Part shown: piece by piece, positions 10,794-19,650 of the stretch | How the letters are laid out: each line of letters starts with the position of its first letter | Position numbering within the stretch: position 1 is the stretch's first letter | DNA from: Trematomus loennbergii | Lineage: Eukaryota > Chordata > Actinopteri > Perciformes > Nototheniidae | Assembly: GCA_012861695.1 (NCBI GenBank) | Contig: JAAOOA010000179.1 | Coordinates: 372,001-436,000 of the forward strand | DNA length: 64,000 nt | Reading direction: 5' to 3' | Translations under genes and position numbers: made by a program | Notes under the pieces: generated by a model | Seen by the model: only the letters and a program-made list of their open reading frames with translations | Told to the model about the DNA's origin: nothing | Database searches by the model: none

Positions 10794-13760
10794 ATGAAAC
10801 AAATTATGCAAGCCTACTCCAAAAAAAGAGAAGTCAGTGCCCAAGAGTGTGTTGCTCGTGCATGCGGTCTACATATGAAAAAGTGTACACGCAACATTGT
10901 ATTTGTACAGACGGACGACAACGGGCTCAAAATGAGTTACCCTCGTTCTTTCCTGGAGAAAACAATACCAGACACAGCTAACGTGTGGATGAGCGGCTTA
11001 CCGGATAAGTATAAATCCCGACCTGAAACACCTGAATTTGAAGCTATGTGCTTGGCCGATTTCACTGCAACCTGTAGGATTATCTATGGCCAAAAAGTCA
11101 ACGGCAAAAATGTTCTTCCCCTGCTGAATGACATGGGATTTGTCCAGAGGAGAACAAAAGGCAAACCCGCCGTCATCAAATATCGCCGCTTTTCACAGGA
11201 AAAGTTTCCAGAGGAATTTCACGGCACATTGCTCAAACTTTACCTGCCTTATCGCTCAGAGTCCCAGCTGAAAAGCATCAACTTCCCTACTTACAAGTCC
11301 TTTCACGACTCTGCCGGCGTTCAGCTACCTGGTTCCCAGTACCCTGAGGCAGTGTCTGAAATCGTCAAAAGAAACCGAGAGAAGTACGAGAAACACAGGA
11401 ACGACATTGAAACTGCCATTGAAGAGTTTGAACAAAACGGTCCCGTGACAAACGAATGGTCTAATCTGGCTCCAGAGAGTGAGATAGAAAGGTTGGAGTG
11501 CATCGAAGAACTTGACGCAAGACAACCAGACAACGACCTGCAAGAAAATGTACCAGACTACAATCCCAGGCCAGAAACAAGACCTGAGATTGCAATCACA
11601 AGAGAGGCCCCTAACATTGATCCCGCCTTGTTACGCCAAATGTATCAGAACCTGAACCAGAAACAAGCGTCCATCTTCTACATCATCAGAGACTGGTGCC
11701 TAAAGCGTGTCTCTGGCTTAAATCCCGAACAGTTCTTCTTCTATGTAAATGGAGGTGCTGGAACAGGTAAATCTCACATCATCAAATGCATCCACGCTGA
11801 GGCATCCAAAATATTGTGCAGACTTCCACGAAATGCAGAGGAAGCAGACATATCCAAACCGACTGTCCTGTTATCGGCTTTTACTGGAACTGCTGCATTC
11901 AACATTTCGGGAACAACCTTGCATTCTCTCCTCAAGCTCCCCAGAAGTCTCAAGCCTCCATTCCAAGGTCTTGGCAATAAACTGGATGAAATCAGAGGTG
12001 AGCTTTCAAACGCTGAAATCCTCATTATTGACGAGGTATCTATGGTCTCAAAGTCTCTCTTTGCCTACGTAGATGCACGGCTGAAGCAAATCAAAGGAAC
12101 CCAGAGACCTTTTGGAGGAATGTCTGTTCTCGCTGTTGGAGATTTCTTTCAGCTACCACCAGTAAGACAGTCTAAGCCACTATGCGTTTACGATCCAACT
12201 CAGATCGACCTCTGGCGTGAAAACTTTCACATGATCACACTAACTGAGATTATGCGTCAGAAAGATGATGTCCCTTTCGCTGACATGCTCAACCGAATCC
12301 GTGTGAAAAACAAGTTGGATGCATTGTCAGAGGAAGACAGAGCCTTGCTTTCACAGGCTATGACCGATCAGGACCACTGTCCCAAGGACATACTGCACGT
12401 TTACGCTACAAACAAAGAGGTGGACGCACACAACTCTGCATCCTTGACTCTGTTTCACTCAAACATCGTCCAAATAGACGCAGATGACTACAGAAAAGAT
12501 CCAACAGTTGGTAGAATGGTGAGACGAGATATACCTTTCAAAGGGAGCCAAAAAGAGTTACCTGACTCAATACTAGTTGCCCTCGGAGCACGTGTTATGA
12601 TAACCAGAAACATCAACGTGAAATCAGGTCTTTGCAACGGAACCTTTGCATTGATTTCAGAAATAGTTACCAGTGAAGGTGATCCACATGTAAGTAAACT
12701 AGGTCTTGAACTTGTCAAGGGAGATGGAACTGCAGCCAACAAAGTTGCGTACATAGAGAGAGAGGAAGAACATCTGAAGCAAAGAGGAGTGGTGCGCAGG
12801 CAGTTTGCCATAAAGCTTGCATTTGCTTGTACAATACACAAGGTTCAAGGGATGACAACTTCTTCAGCAGTAGTATCACTTAAACACATCTTTGAAAACG
12901 GCATGGCCTATGTAGCTCTAAGTAGAGTAACCTCTCTCAACGGACTACACATTCTCGACATGGATGAGCGAAAGATATATGCCAACCCTCAAGTCGGCGT
13001 ATCTCTTGCTAACATGACTGAAGCTTCAATGGAACATGCAATGCCTTTACTTGATGTCGCAGCAAGGATAAACCGAACAAACACTTTAACAGTTGTCCAT
13101 CATAACACAGAAGGACTTCAACCTCATATCGCTGACGTTAAAAGACACCACGAACTACATCTCGCAGATGTCTTCTGTATGACAGAAACTCACCTACAAG
13201 GAAGCTTCGTTTCCCAAACTCTCCATTTAGAAGGCTACACCATGTTCCACCGCAATCGAAGTGTTTCCTACACAAACAACCCTAACATGGGCAACAGAAA
13301 CGGTGGTGGAGTTGCAATCTATGTGAAGAACCATATCCGAGCCCACGAAAAGCACTACATACACAACGCAACTGACATCGAGTTTACAGTCGTCAAACTT
13401 GAAGCTCCGATCAATGCCACGATTGCTGCAGTCTACAGACCGCCACAGTACAGTGTCCTTTCCTTCCTATCAAACCTGCGAAGCCTCTTGGATGCATTGG
13501 AAATTATGGATCATCATCCCATCTTAATCTGTGGAGATTTCAATGAAGATCTATTATCAGGAGGATGCAAACCAATTCGGGAACTATTGCAGTCCAAAGG
13601 ATACGAGCAACTCATCACTGCGGCTACCACTGAAAAAAATACACTGTTGGACCCAATTTTCATCTCCAGACCACAGTGCTGTCTCCATGCGGGTGTCCTG
13701 CAAACTTACTATAGTTATCACAATCCTGTGTACTGTATATTAACCTCTGAAATTGTGTAA
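10794..13760 (+). CDS. Helitron PIF1-type helicase with C-terminal endonuclease
   Basis: The longest open frame in the window, 988 codons. Helicase motifs: Walker A NGGAGTGKS (residues about 318-326), Walker B ILIIDEVSM, FGGMSVLAVGDFFQLPPV, and near the end FACTIHKVQGMT and YVALSRVTSLNGLHI. From about residue 765 an exonuclease-endonuclease-phosphatase domain follows: VHHNTEGLQPH, FCMTETHL (catalytic Glu), NGGGVAIYV, AVYRPPQ, ICGDFNED, LLDPIFI and finally YYSYHNPVYC. Family members usually have Ser-Asp-His at this last position, so the Asp appears to be Tyr here. Met 10794 is an artefact of the upstream frameshift; the natural chain continues from the Rep domain. The helicase unwinds DNA during transposition and the endonuclease may help generate ends. 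Confidence 0.9.
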   Translation: MKQIMQAYSKKREVSAQECVARACGLHMKKCTRNIVFVQTDDNGLKMSYPRSFLEKTIPDTANVWMSGLPDKYKSRPETPEFEAMCLADFTATCRIIYGQKVNGKNVLPLLNDMGFVQRRTKGKPAVIKYRRFSQEKFPEEFHGTLLKLYLPYRSESQLKSINFPTYKSFHDSAGVQLPGSQYPEAVSEIVKRNREKYEKHRNDIETAIEEFEQNGPVTNEWSNLAPESEIERLECIEELDARQPDNDLQENVPDYNPRPETRPEIAITREAPNIDPALLRQMYQNLNQKQASIFYIIRDWCLKRVSGLNPEQFFFYVNGGAGTGKSHIIKCIHAEASKILCRLPRNAEEADISKPTVLLSAFTGTAAFNISGTTLHSLLKLPRSLKPPFQGLGNKLDEIRGELSNAEILIIDEVSMVSKSLFAYVDARLKQIKGTQRPFGGMSVLAVGDFFQLPPVRQSKPLCVYDPTQIDLWRENFHMITLTEIMRQKDDVPFADMLNRIRVKNKLDALSEEDRALLSQAMTDQDHCPKDILHVYATNKEVDAHNSASLTLFHSNIVQIDADDYRKDPTVGRMVRRDIPFKGSQKELPDSILVALGARVMITRNINVKSGLCNGTFALISEIVTSEGDPHVSKLGLELVKGDGTAANKVAYIEREEEHLKQRGVVRRQFAIKLAFACTIHKVQGMTTSSAVVSLKHIFENGMAYVALSRVTSLNGLHILDMDERKIYANPQVGVSLANMTEASMEHAMPLLDVAARINRTNTLTVVHHNTEGLQPHIADVKRHHELHLADVFCMTETHLQGSFVSQTLHLEGYTMFHRNRSVSYTNNPNMGNRNGGGVAIYVKNHIRAHEKHYIHNATDIEFTVVKLEAPINATIAAVYRPPQYSVLSFLSNLRSLLDALEIMDHHPILICGDFNEDLLSGGCKPIRELLQSKGYEQLITAATTEKNTLLDPIFISRPQCCLHAGVLQTYYSYHNPVYCILTSEIV

Positions 13761-13880
13761 ATTCCCATCACCTTGTTGACCCTCTGTATTGCATTCATGA
13801 CAAATAAAATATCAGTCTTTGTAGTTACTAAAACAATTCAGCCAGATATGATAATATGACAAGGGGGGGGGTCGTCCATT

Positions 13881-13916
13881 GCAGCCAGGCTGTAACACCT
13901 GTCCTGGCTGCTCTAG
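13881..13916 (+). other. Hairpin followed by CTAG, possible Helitron 3' end
   Basis: GCAGCCAGG (13881-13889) pairs with CCTGGCTGC (13903-13911) around a 13-nt loop, and CTAG follows at 13913-13916. Outer arms GTCGTCCAT (13871-13879) and ATGGACGAT (about 13931-13939) extend the inverted repeat. Classical Helitrons end in CTRR just after a hairpin. Helentrons differ, so the assignment is tentative. Confidence 0.4.
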
Positions 13917-14388
13917 GGAGGGAGGGACGGATGGACGATCCCACCCCAAAGAAAAAGCACTGTTCAAATGTCAGTTTAAAAAGATAACACCAATTTGGAA
14001 ATAAAATCATATTAAGCGAGAAACTTAAAATATTCCAATCAACAATTCACAGATTCTTGTTATCCCCAACAAAACTTGGACATCCTAAATTCAACAAAGC
14101 TTGTCATTCTATATTATGACCCTATGACCCTTGAGCTAAAGCCAGGCACGTGGGTAAGTGAATAATGCAGCATATGGACACATTGAATAAACATGCCTCT
14201 TTAATTTAATGTCTGCCCTTTATCCTTTTCCGTGGATGTGTGCTTTTGCTTTGTTAAGCACCGAGCCTGTTTTTCATGTACATTAAATGTCGCTCCAGCA
14301 GAGGGTAATAGTCCTGTGAGGCTGTTAGCAGACATTTTCCAACAAAGCAACATGCTTTCCTGTATTGTTCCCACTGGGCTTTAACACC
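13917..14388. other. No gene seen
   Basis: Apart from the outer arm of the hairpin, nothing recognisable: no open frame of note and no clear repeat boundary. It may contain the tail of the Helitron, or older unique sequence into which the SINE inserted. Confidence 0.4.
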
Positions 14389-14410
14389 TACCAGGTGCGG
14401 CAGTGGCTTA

Positions 14411-15670
14411 CCCCTAGATTCCACCGGGTCCGTCTGCGCCGCGGTTTTGGTCCGGCCTCCTCCGGCGTCATACCCTACCAGGCGCGTTTCAGAAGCATTT
14501 CAGAAGCGGAGCGTCTTGCCTGCCGGCTCGCAGTTTTTGTTGATTTGGGCATATTTCCTGGACAGGCTACTTTGTACAGACAAAGTTAATAATAACTGTA
14601 ATATTCCAGTTATAAACGACATGAATCAAAGATGTGTTGCTGTATTTTAGTGGTAAAAAAATGCATTCATCATCATAATTATTCAACCCAGTCTCACCGC
14701 ATTTCGTGCTATAGTCACAAATTAATTTAATCTATTGATTCGTGTTCACCAACACGATTTTCGCATTTTTTCGTGTCACACAGAACGATTTAAAGCAATG
14801 TATTTCTATTGGTAGTATGTTTCGTGCCTGCAACACGTCTTTTTGTCCGGTCGGGTCTTGGAAGACCAGAAGCTGTGTGGTTCATAAAAACATGTTCTTA
14901 CTCAATATCTTACCCTAAGCCTAACCCTATCCCTTTTATTTTAAATTGTGTAATGTCTGAGTTTTTTGCCGTCCGCAAGGAAAAGAAATGTCTCAGAGCC
15001 TCAGAATACTGACATCTGTATTTTTTGTCATCTTTTTTCCTTCTAATTTGTTATTATTTGGTGCAGGCACGAAACATACTACCAATAGAAATACATTGCT
15101 TCTAAAATCGTTCTGTGTCAGAATACTGAAGTCTGTATTTTTTTTTATCTGTTTTTCCTTCTAATTTGTTATTCTTTACATTGCTTTTAAAATCGTTCTG
15201 TGTGACACGAAAAAAATGGCGAAATCGTGTTGGTGAACACGAATCAATAGATTAATTTCGTGACTATAACACGAAATGCCGTGAGACTGTGTTGAATTAT
15301 TCTATATATATATAATTTACACAGTGCCTGTAAACCGGAGGAGAACGCTGGCATTTCTCCTCCTACTTGAAAGACTACGGAGGGATAGGGTCTGCAAAAT
15401 TAGTTTGTGTGTGTGTATATATCTATATATATATATGCTCTGAACGTTCCACTTCCTGCCTGCCCCCTTACGTTACGGCTGCGCCGCGTCAAAAATAGGA
15501 TTCATCCTAATTTTAGAGGAGCCCTGCGCCGAGCCGCTTCTGGGACGCTTCTGAGCCGTAACTCGCCGCGTGTGGTGGAATAGCACCCATTGACTAGAGT
15601 GGCCGCGATCGCCGTGAGCACCGTGGCGCAGCCGTAACGCGCCGCAGACGGACCCGGTGGAATCTAGGGG
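14411..15670. mobile_element. Harbinger-type MITE, copy 1 (family A), carrying a nested hAT
   Basis: The ends are CCCCTAGATTCCACCGGGTC and its inverse GACCCGGTGGAATCTAGGGG, flanked by TTA at 14408-14410 and 15671-15673. A 3-bp TWA target duplication fits PIF/Harbinger. The interior is GC-rich near the ends and has no protein. Without the nested element its own length is about 640 bp. Other copies lie at 22101-22738 (inverted) and 60157-60451 (truncated). Confidence 0.8.
14685..15294. mobile_element. Fold-back hAT-like MITE nested in family A MITE
   Basis: Ends AACCCAGTCTCAC and GTGAGACTGTGTTG continue inward as long inverted arms: CGCATTTCGTGCTATAGTCA against TGACTATAACACGAAATGCC, and TCGTGTTCACCAACACGATT against its inverse. 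It is flanked by the exact 8-bp duplication AATTATTC (14677-14684 and 15295-15302). The family A copies near 22465 and 60410 show the uninterrupted site CATAATTATTCTATAT, which confirms the insertion. Confidence 0.9.
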
Positions 15671-16072
15671 TTAGTCTGTAGGGACTTGGTCTTGGAACCG
15701 AAGGGTCGCCGGTTCACGTCCCGATCGGACCAACAAAAAGATGGAGTGAGCTGGTAGCTGGAGAGGTGCCAGTTCACCTCCAAGGCCACTGCCGAGGTGC
15801 CAGTTCACCTCCAAGGCCACTGCCGAGGTGCCCTTGAGCAAGGCACCTAACCTCGAAACTGCTCCCTTGGCGCCGGGTACCTGGCAGCCTCTCTGCTCTG
15901 CCACCTCTCCTATCTGCATGTGGTTGTGTGTGTGCATGTATATCCTGTGTTTGTGCATGTATATCCTCCCCTGTGTGTGTAATGTGTGTAAACACAACAG
16001 AGTGGGGAAAGAAATGTCCCTGTAAGGGATTAATAAAGTGTATCTTCTTCTTCTTCTACCATGATTCGAGGC

Positions 16073-17098
16073 CCCGCAAGATAACATTAGCACGCTATTT
16101 GAATATCCGTGTTTTAAATGCTGATGTTAGGTTTGTACAAAATATAGAATACATTTAATATGCTCAGTATTTGTCTGAGGTGCAACAGGTATTGTCCAGT
16201 GTGTCTATTGCATTGCGAAAAGGCAAAGCAGGCTTTCCATCCAAACCGATAGAAGATAATTTGTTGAATCAGGAAACCATAAGAAAACTGTTGCAATTTG
16301 ATGATGGCTTTCGTTTTCTCTCACCTATTAGAGGTACTATTTTGGCAGCGCGCACAGAATGACCTCCTAGCTTGTGTGCGTCAACTTGGTGTGCCTACCT
16401 GGTTTTGTTCATTCTCTTCGGCTGATCTTAGGTGGACAAATCTACTCAACACTATTTTAAAACAGGAAGGTAGAACACAGACCGCTGAAGATTTAGATTG
16501 GGCAGACTGATGTGAACTCTTGCGTCGTAATCCTGTGACAGCGGCAGGATGTTTGATTTTAGATGGAATTGTTTTTTGAAAGAAGTTCTTATGTCCCCTT
16601 CACACCCAATTGGCAAGATTGTAGACTATTTCTATCGCGTGGAATTTCAGCAGCGTGGCTCACCTCATGTGCATTGCTTGTTTTGGATTGAGAATGCACC
16701 CAAAATTGATAATGCAGATGAAGAGGTGATTAAATTAATCGACACATATGTGACATGTGAATTACCATCACAAGATGAGCCGTTAAAGGACATTGTGACA
16801 TCTGTGCAACAGCATTCCAAAAGACACTCTAAAACGTGTAAGAAAAATAACTGTTTGTCTATTTAATTTCCCCAGGCCAGCTACTGCCTGTACATGTATA
16901 TGTTGCAGCAGTGAAGATGAATGCTTTGCAGAATGTAAATGTAACTTGACACCATGTGAGTGTGTAAAAGTAGAGTCTTTGGCCGAAAAAAAGGAGAAGA
17001 AGGTTAAAATTCTGAACTCCGTCAAAAAGGCTCTTTCAAACGAAAATTTATATTTGAAAGCGTGCCGCGGAAATAATCTTTTCAATAATTTGTGACAA
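16073..17098 (+). pseudogene. Relic of a second Helitron Rep region
   Basis: Translated pieces align along the Rep region of the 6.9-13.9 kb element but are clearly diverged: YLNIRVLNADVRFVQNIEYI, SIALRKGKAGFPSKPI, FRFLSPIRG, LLACVRQLGVPTWFCSFSSA, EDLDWAD, then [20 protein letters not shown] with the HUH motif at about 16650-16675. The chain fades through a Cys-rich stretch (CTCICC, ECKCNLTPCEC). Several stops and frameshifts break it (about 16340, 16508, 16540 and 16860). It starts directly after the SINE tail. The helicase part of the same relic probably lies at 19285-19650. Confidence 0.75.
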
Positions 17099-17226
17099 AA
17101 CCGTTTGAGACCCACTGAGATAACTTAGACTAAAGTGAACTATATCTAAACACTCAAGAGTCCTTTAGCTCACCTGAGCCCCTCAGTCTGAGAGGAGAGG
17201 ACTCTCCTCCAGCTTGTTGTGGAAAC

Positions 17227-18052
17227 TAGTGATGTGTCAAAGAGCCGGCTCTTTTAAGTGAACGACGGGAGCCGGCTCGCGCCCGCGAACGAGCCATTTT
17301 TTTGTTAGTAATACAAGACAGAATGATATGATGATCTCCGCGCTACAGCTGCTCCGTGCATGCATGCAGTGGCATGTAATATCCAAGGATTAGAGACTGT
17401 TGGATGCTGCTGTTTTGAGCATTGCAATACATTTATTTGTATTATGTTTTTTTATGATTAGAGACGGTTGGATGCTGCTGAACTGAGCATTGCAATATAT
17501 TTATTTTCACTATGTTATTTATGATTATCCTTGGGCTCAGCAAAGATTTGATGTCAGCTGTTGCTGTGTTTTTCTATAGTTAATACTGAAATAGAGCCCT
17601 GCTGTTTTGTCAGGGCCTTTTCTTTAAATATAATTTTAAAATGTCGATACAGTAGCCCCTTTTTTAAATGTCTATGCTTAAGTTTTTATAAGTGTTGCTA
17701 TCTGCTTTGTATAGCGTGGTTCTACAAGCAAGTCAGTGCATTCATTGGTGGTATCAGAGAGTTACAAGGGTCTGTAAATGCAATGAAAACAATTGGCCAC
17801 AGCAAATAATTGATATTAAACATGTAATTTTTACTTTTGAATACTTCAGTACAAAGGATGTATTGAATAATTTAAGTGATATGTGTACACATATAAATCA
17901 TTAGTCAAAACAGGGCTACATTTGATTGAATTATAAAAGGTATAATATGTGGTAAACTGAAGAGCCGTTTGGGAGCCGAAAGAGCCGGCTCTTCTTGGTG
18001 AGCCGAGCCAAATGATCCGGCTCACCAAGAAGAGCCGGAATTCCCATCACTA
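17227..18052. mobile_element. hAT MITE with GTGGAAAC duplication
   Basis: The element runs from TAGTGATGTGTCAAAGAGCC to GAAGAGCCGGAATTCCCATCACTA (ends abridged), flanked by GTGGAAAC at 17219-17226 and 18053-18060. The 8-bp duplication and CACTA-G-type ends fit non-autonomous hAT. Inside are an AGAGCCGGCTCTT palindrome near each end and a duplicated block (GATTAGAGAC.GTTGGATGCT, near 17389 and 17457). A shorter relative lies at 40143-40560. Confidence 0.85.
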
Positions 18053-18150
18053 GTGGAAACAGCTCCTTATGTCCGTTAGTGCAGCTAGCTAACCAGATGC
18101 TAACATCACGGTCCCCGCTGGCACCGGTCCCTCTCTCTCCCTCTCTCTCA

Positions 18151-18719
18151 CGGGCCGTCTCCACGGCAGCGTTAAAAAAATCTTGGAGGTGGGCGTATCT
18201 GAAGCTTGAGGATTTTTGCGAGCAACCAATCACATGAATCTCCCGCCCGCGACATACGAAGCAAAAAAGCCCGAAGTAAACTGGATATAAACTCCCCAAA
18301 ACAGGCGAAAACCTACCACTGTCTCTGCCACCTCCCTCCATGCCTGGCTCCTCCGGTTTATATCCCGGTAGGTCTGGTCATAAAGCACCGGGTGATTGAT
18401 TCGCTACCGCTAATTTCTCCTCCATGTTTTGGAATATGAGGAAATGACCTGCGGTATTTCTCTCCCAGCATACACGCCGTTTGATTGGCTAGAGCTTGAA
18501 CTGTCAGATTTGCGTACACGGGATTTGATTGGCTGACGCTTCCTCCTCAGCTTCAAAAGTTGAACATTGTTCAACTTTGGATCTTGAAAATCCTGAGAAT
18601 CTCCGCTCGCCTGCCCACAGTGCATTTCGGCGAAAGCGAAAAAAAGTGACGTCACCCCATTCAAAGTGAATGGGCAGAAGCGTTTCAAGATTTTTTAACG
18701 CTGCCGTGGAGACGGCCCG
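18151..18719. mobile_element. Fold-back MITE with ~34-bp inverted ends
   Basis: CGGGCCGTCTCCACGGCAGC + GTTAAAAAAATCTTG at the left is matched by its inverse ending GACGGCCCG at 18719, with one A fewer in the run. TCA flanks both sides (18148-18150 and 18720-18722). The interior has no open frame of interest. The 3-bp flank hints at a Harbinger-like target, but the family is not certain. Confidence 0.75.
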
Positions 18720-19057
18720 TCACACTAAATGCGCTATTGCCACACACACACAGAGCCGAGCTTGAATGACACAAGCACACGTGTATTTCCATGCAACTCT
18801 CTGATTGGTCTGGTGTCTTGCCTCTGTTGCATTCACTGAACACGGGATATTGCAGTCCTGCCGTCCTCTCTTGTGTCATGATGAGGTTCACGTAAAGCAC
18901 GGTTAATGTATTATATTATTGAGGTGTCTAAAATATACGTCAATCAAGTGGCACCTGCAAACGGGGTGGTGGATGATAGGTTTACATCTAAAAACTTATT
19001 TTTCAAACATTATTATTTTAATTTTATTTCTTTTGTTATTTTTTTTTTAACGGTCCA

Positions 19058-19280
19058 CGATCTACCCGCACCACACTCGCGATCAACCGGTCGATCGCGA
19101 TCGACTGGTTGGCGACCACTGCTTTAGGGGCTCCGTAGAAATGCAATTGAATACCCCTGCATTAAAGCAACAACAAAAATAATAATAATATTAGCAATAA
19201 TAATTGGGAGGGGGGGCGCGGCTGTTCTTATGTTCTCTGAGGGGAGGCTCACCTTCCCACACTTTGAAAACCCCTGCTTT
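19058..19280 (-). other. Three successive hAT-type termini
   Basis: Read on the minus strand, three sequences typical of hAT ends start one after another: CAGGGGTTTTCAAAGTGTGG (from about 19276), CAGGGGTATTCAATTGCATT (from about 19160) and CAGTGGTCGCCAACCAGTCG (from about 19118). All face the same way. GCTTTAGA/GCTTTAGG abuts the first and third. No partner ends were found, so these are truncated or nested remnants. Confidence 0.4.
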
Positions 19281-19284
19281 AGAC

Positions 19285-19650
19285 GGTAATGTAGATTTTG
19301 AAGACGCTTGGTGTGACCTGAACAGGAATTGGACAATCTTCAATGCGAAGAAGAGCGGGAAAAAATTTAAACCGTAGACGGGGAGCAAATAGGCGCTATT
19401 CCTGATCTTGCCGTTAGTAATCGGCAAATGTGCCATTTGGAAAAGACAAAGAATATTTTGTGCAGAAGTGAAGGGCTGAAATTAGTTTGGTCTCTAAAAG
19501 AAAAACAAATGTCTATTTTCTATCAAATACGACAATGGTGTTTAGACAAAATCTCGGGTAAAAAAAACAGACCGGTTTCATGTATTTATAACAGGCGGTG
19601 CTGGGACAGGAAAGAGCCATTTGATTAAGGCTCTGCAGTATGAGCAACCC
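19285..19650 (+). pseudogene. Helitron helicase relic (second element)
   Basis: Fragments of a PIF1-type helicase start: DFEDAWCDLN, a decayed linker, LKEKQMSIFYQIRQWCLDKI, then after a frameshift FHVFITGGAGTGKSHLIKAL containing Walker A (about 19596-19625). The order and spacing match the start of the helicase at 11.6-11.8 kb. It is probably the downstream half of the relic at 16073-17098, separated by 2.2 kb of later insertions. It ends abruptly after the P-loop. Confidence 0.75.

Larger units (their letters stand above)
6881..13916 (+). mobile_element. Helentron-type Helitron, decayed
   Basis: A single colinear coding block holds, in order, a C76-like cysteine protease, an 18-residue repeat region, a DUF6570-like zinc domain, a Helitron_like_N/HUH Rep domain, a PIF1-type helicase and a C-terminal exonuclease-endonuclease-phosphatase domain. 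A Rep/helicase protein fused to an AP-endonuclease-like domain is the hallmark of Helentron (Helitron2) elements. At least four frameshifts break the frame (about 8008, 9088, 9440 and 10760), so this copy cannot make the full protein. The boundaries are not fixed. The left side abuts a hAT end at 6862, and a hairpin followed by CTAG at 13881-13916 is a possible right end. Confidence 0.85.
14389..16062 (+). mobile_element. tRNA-derived SINE split by a MITE
   Basis: The 5' piece (ACCAGGTGCGGCAGTGGCTTA, ending at 14410) and the 3' piece (TTAGTCTGTAGGGACTTGG from 15671) join into a tRNA-like head. It has a box A-like GCGGCAGTGG and a box B-like GGTTCACGTCC (15710-15720). The body has a duplicated segment (GAGGTGCCAGTTCACCTCCA twice, 15762-15825) and a CCTTGAGCAAGGCACCTAAC core. 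The tail is TTAATAAAGTGTATC(TTC)n near 16030-16060. The interruption lies exactly at a TTA duplicated on both sides. Confidence 0.7.
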
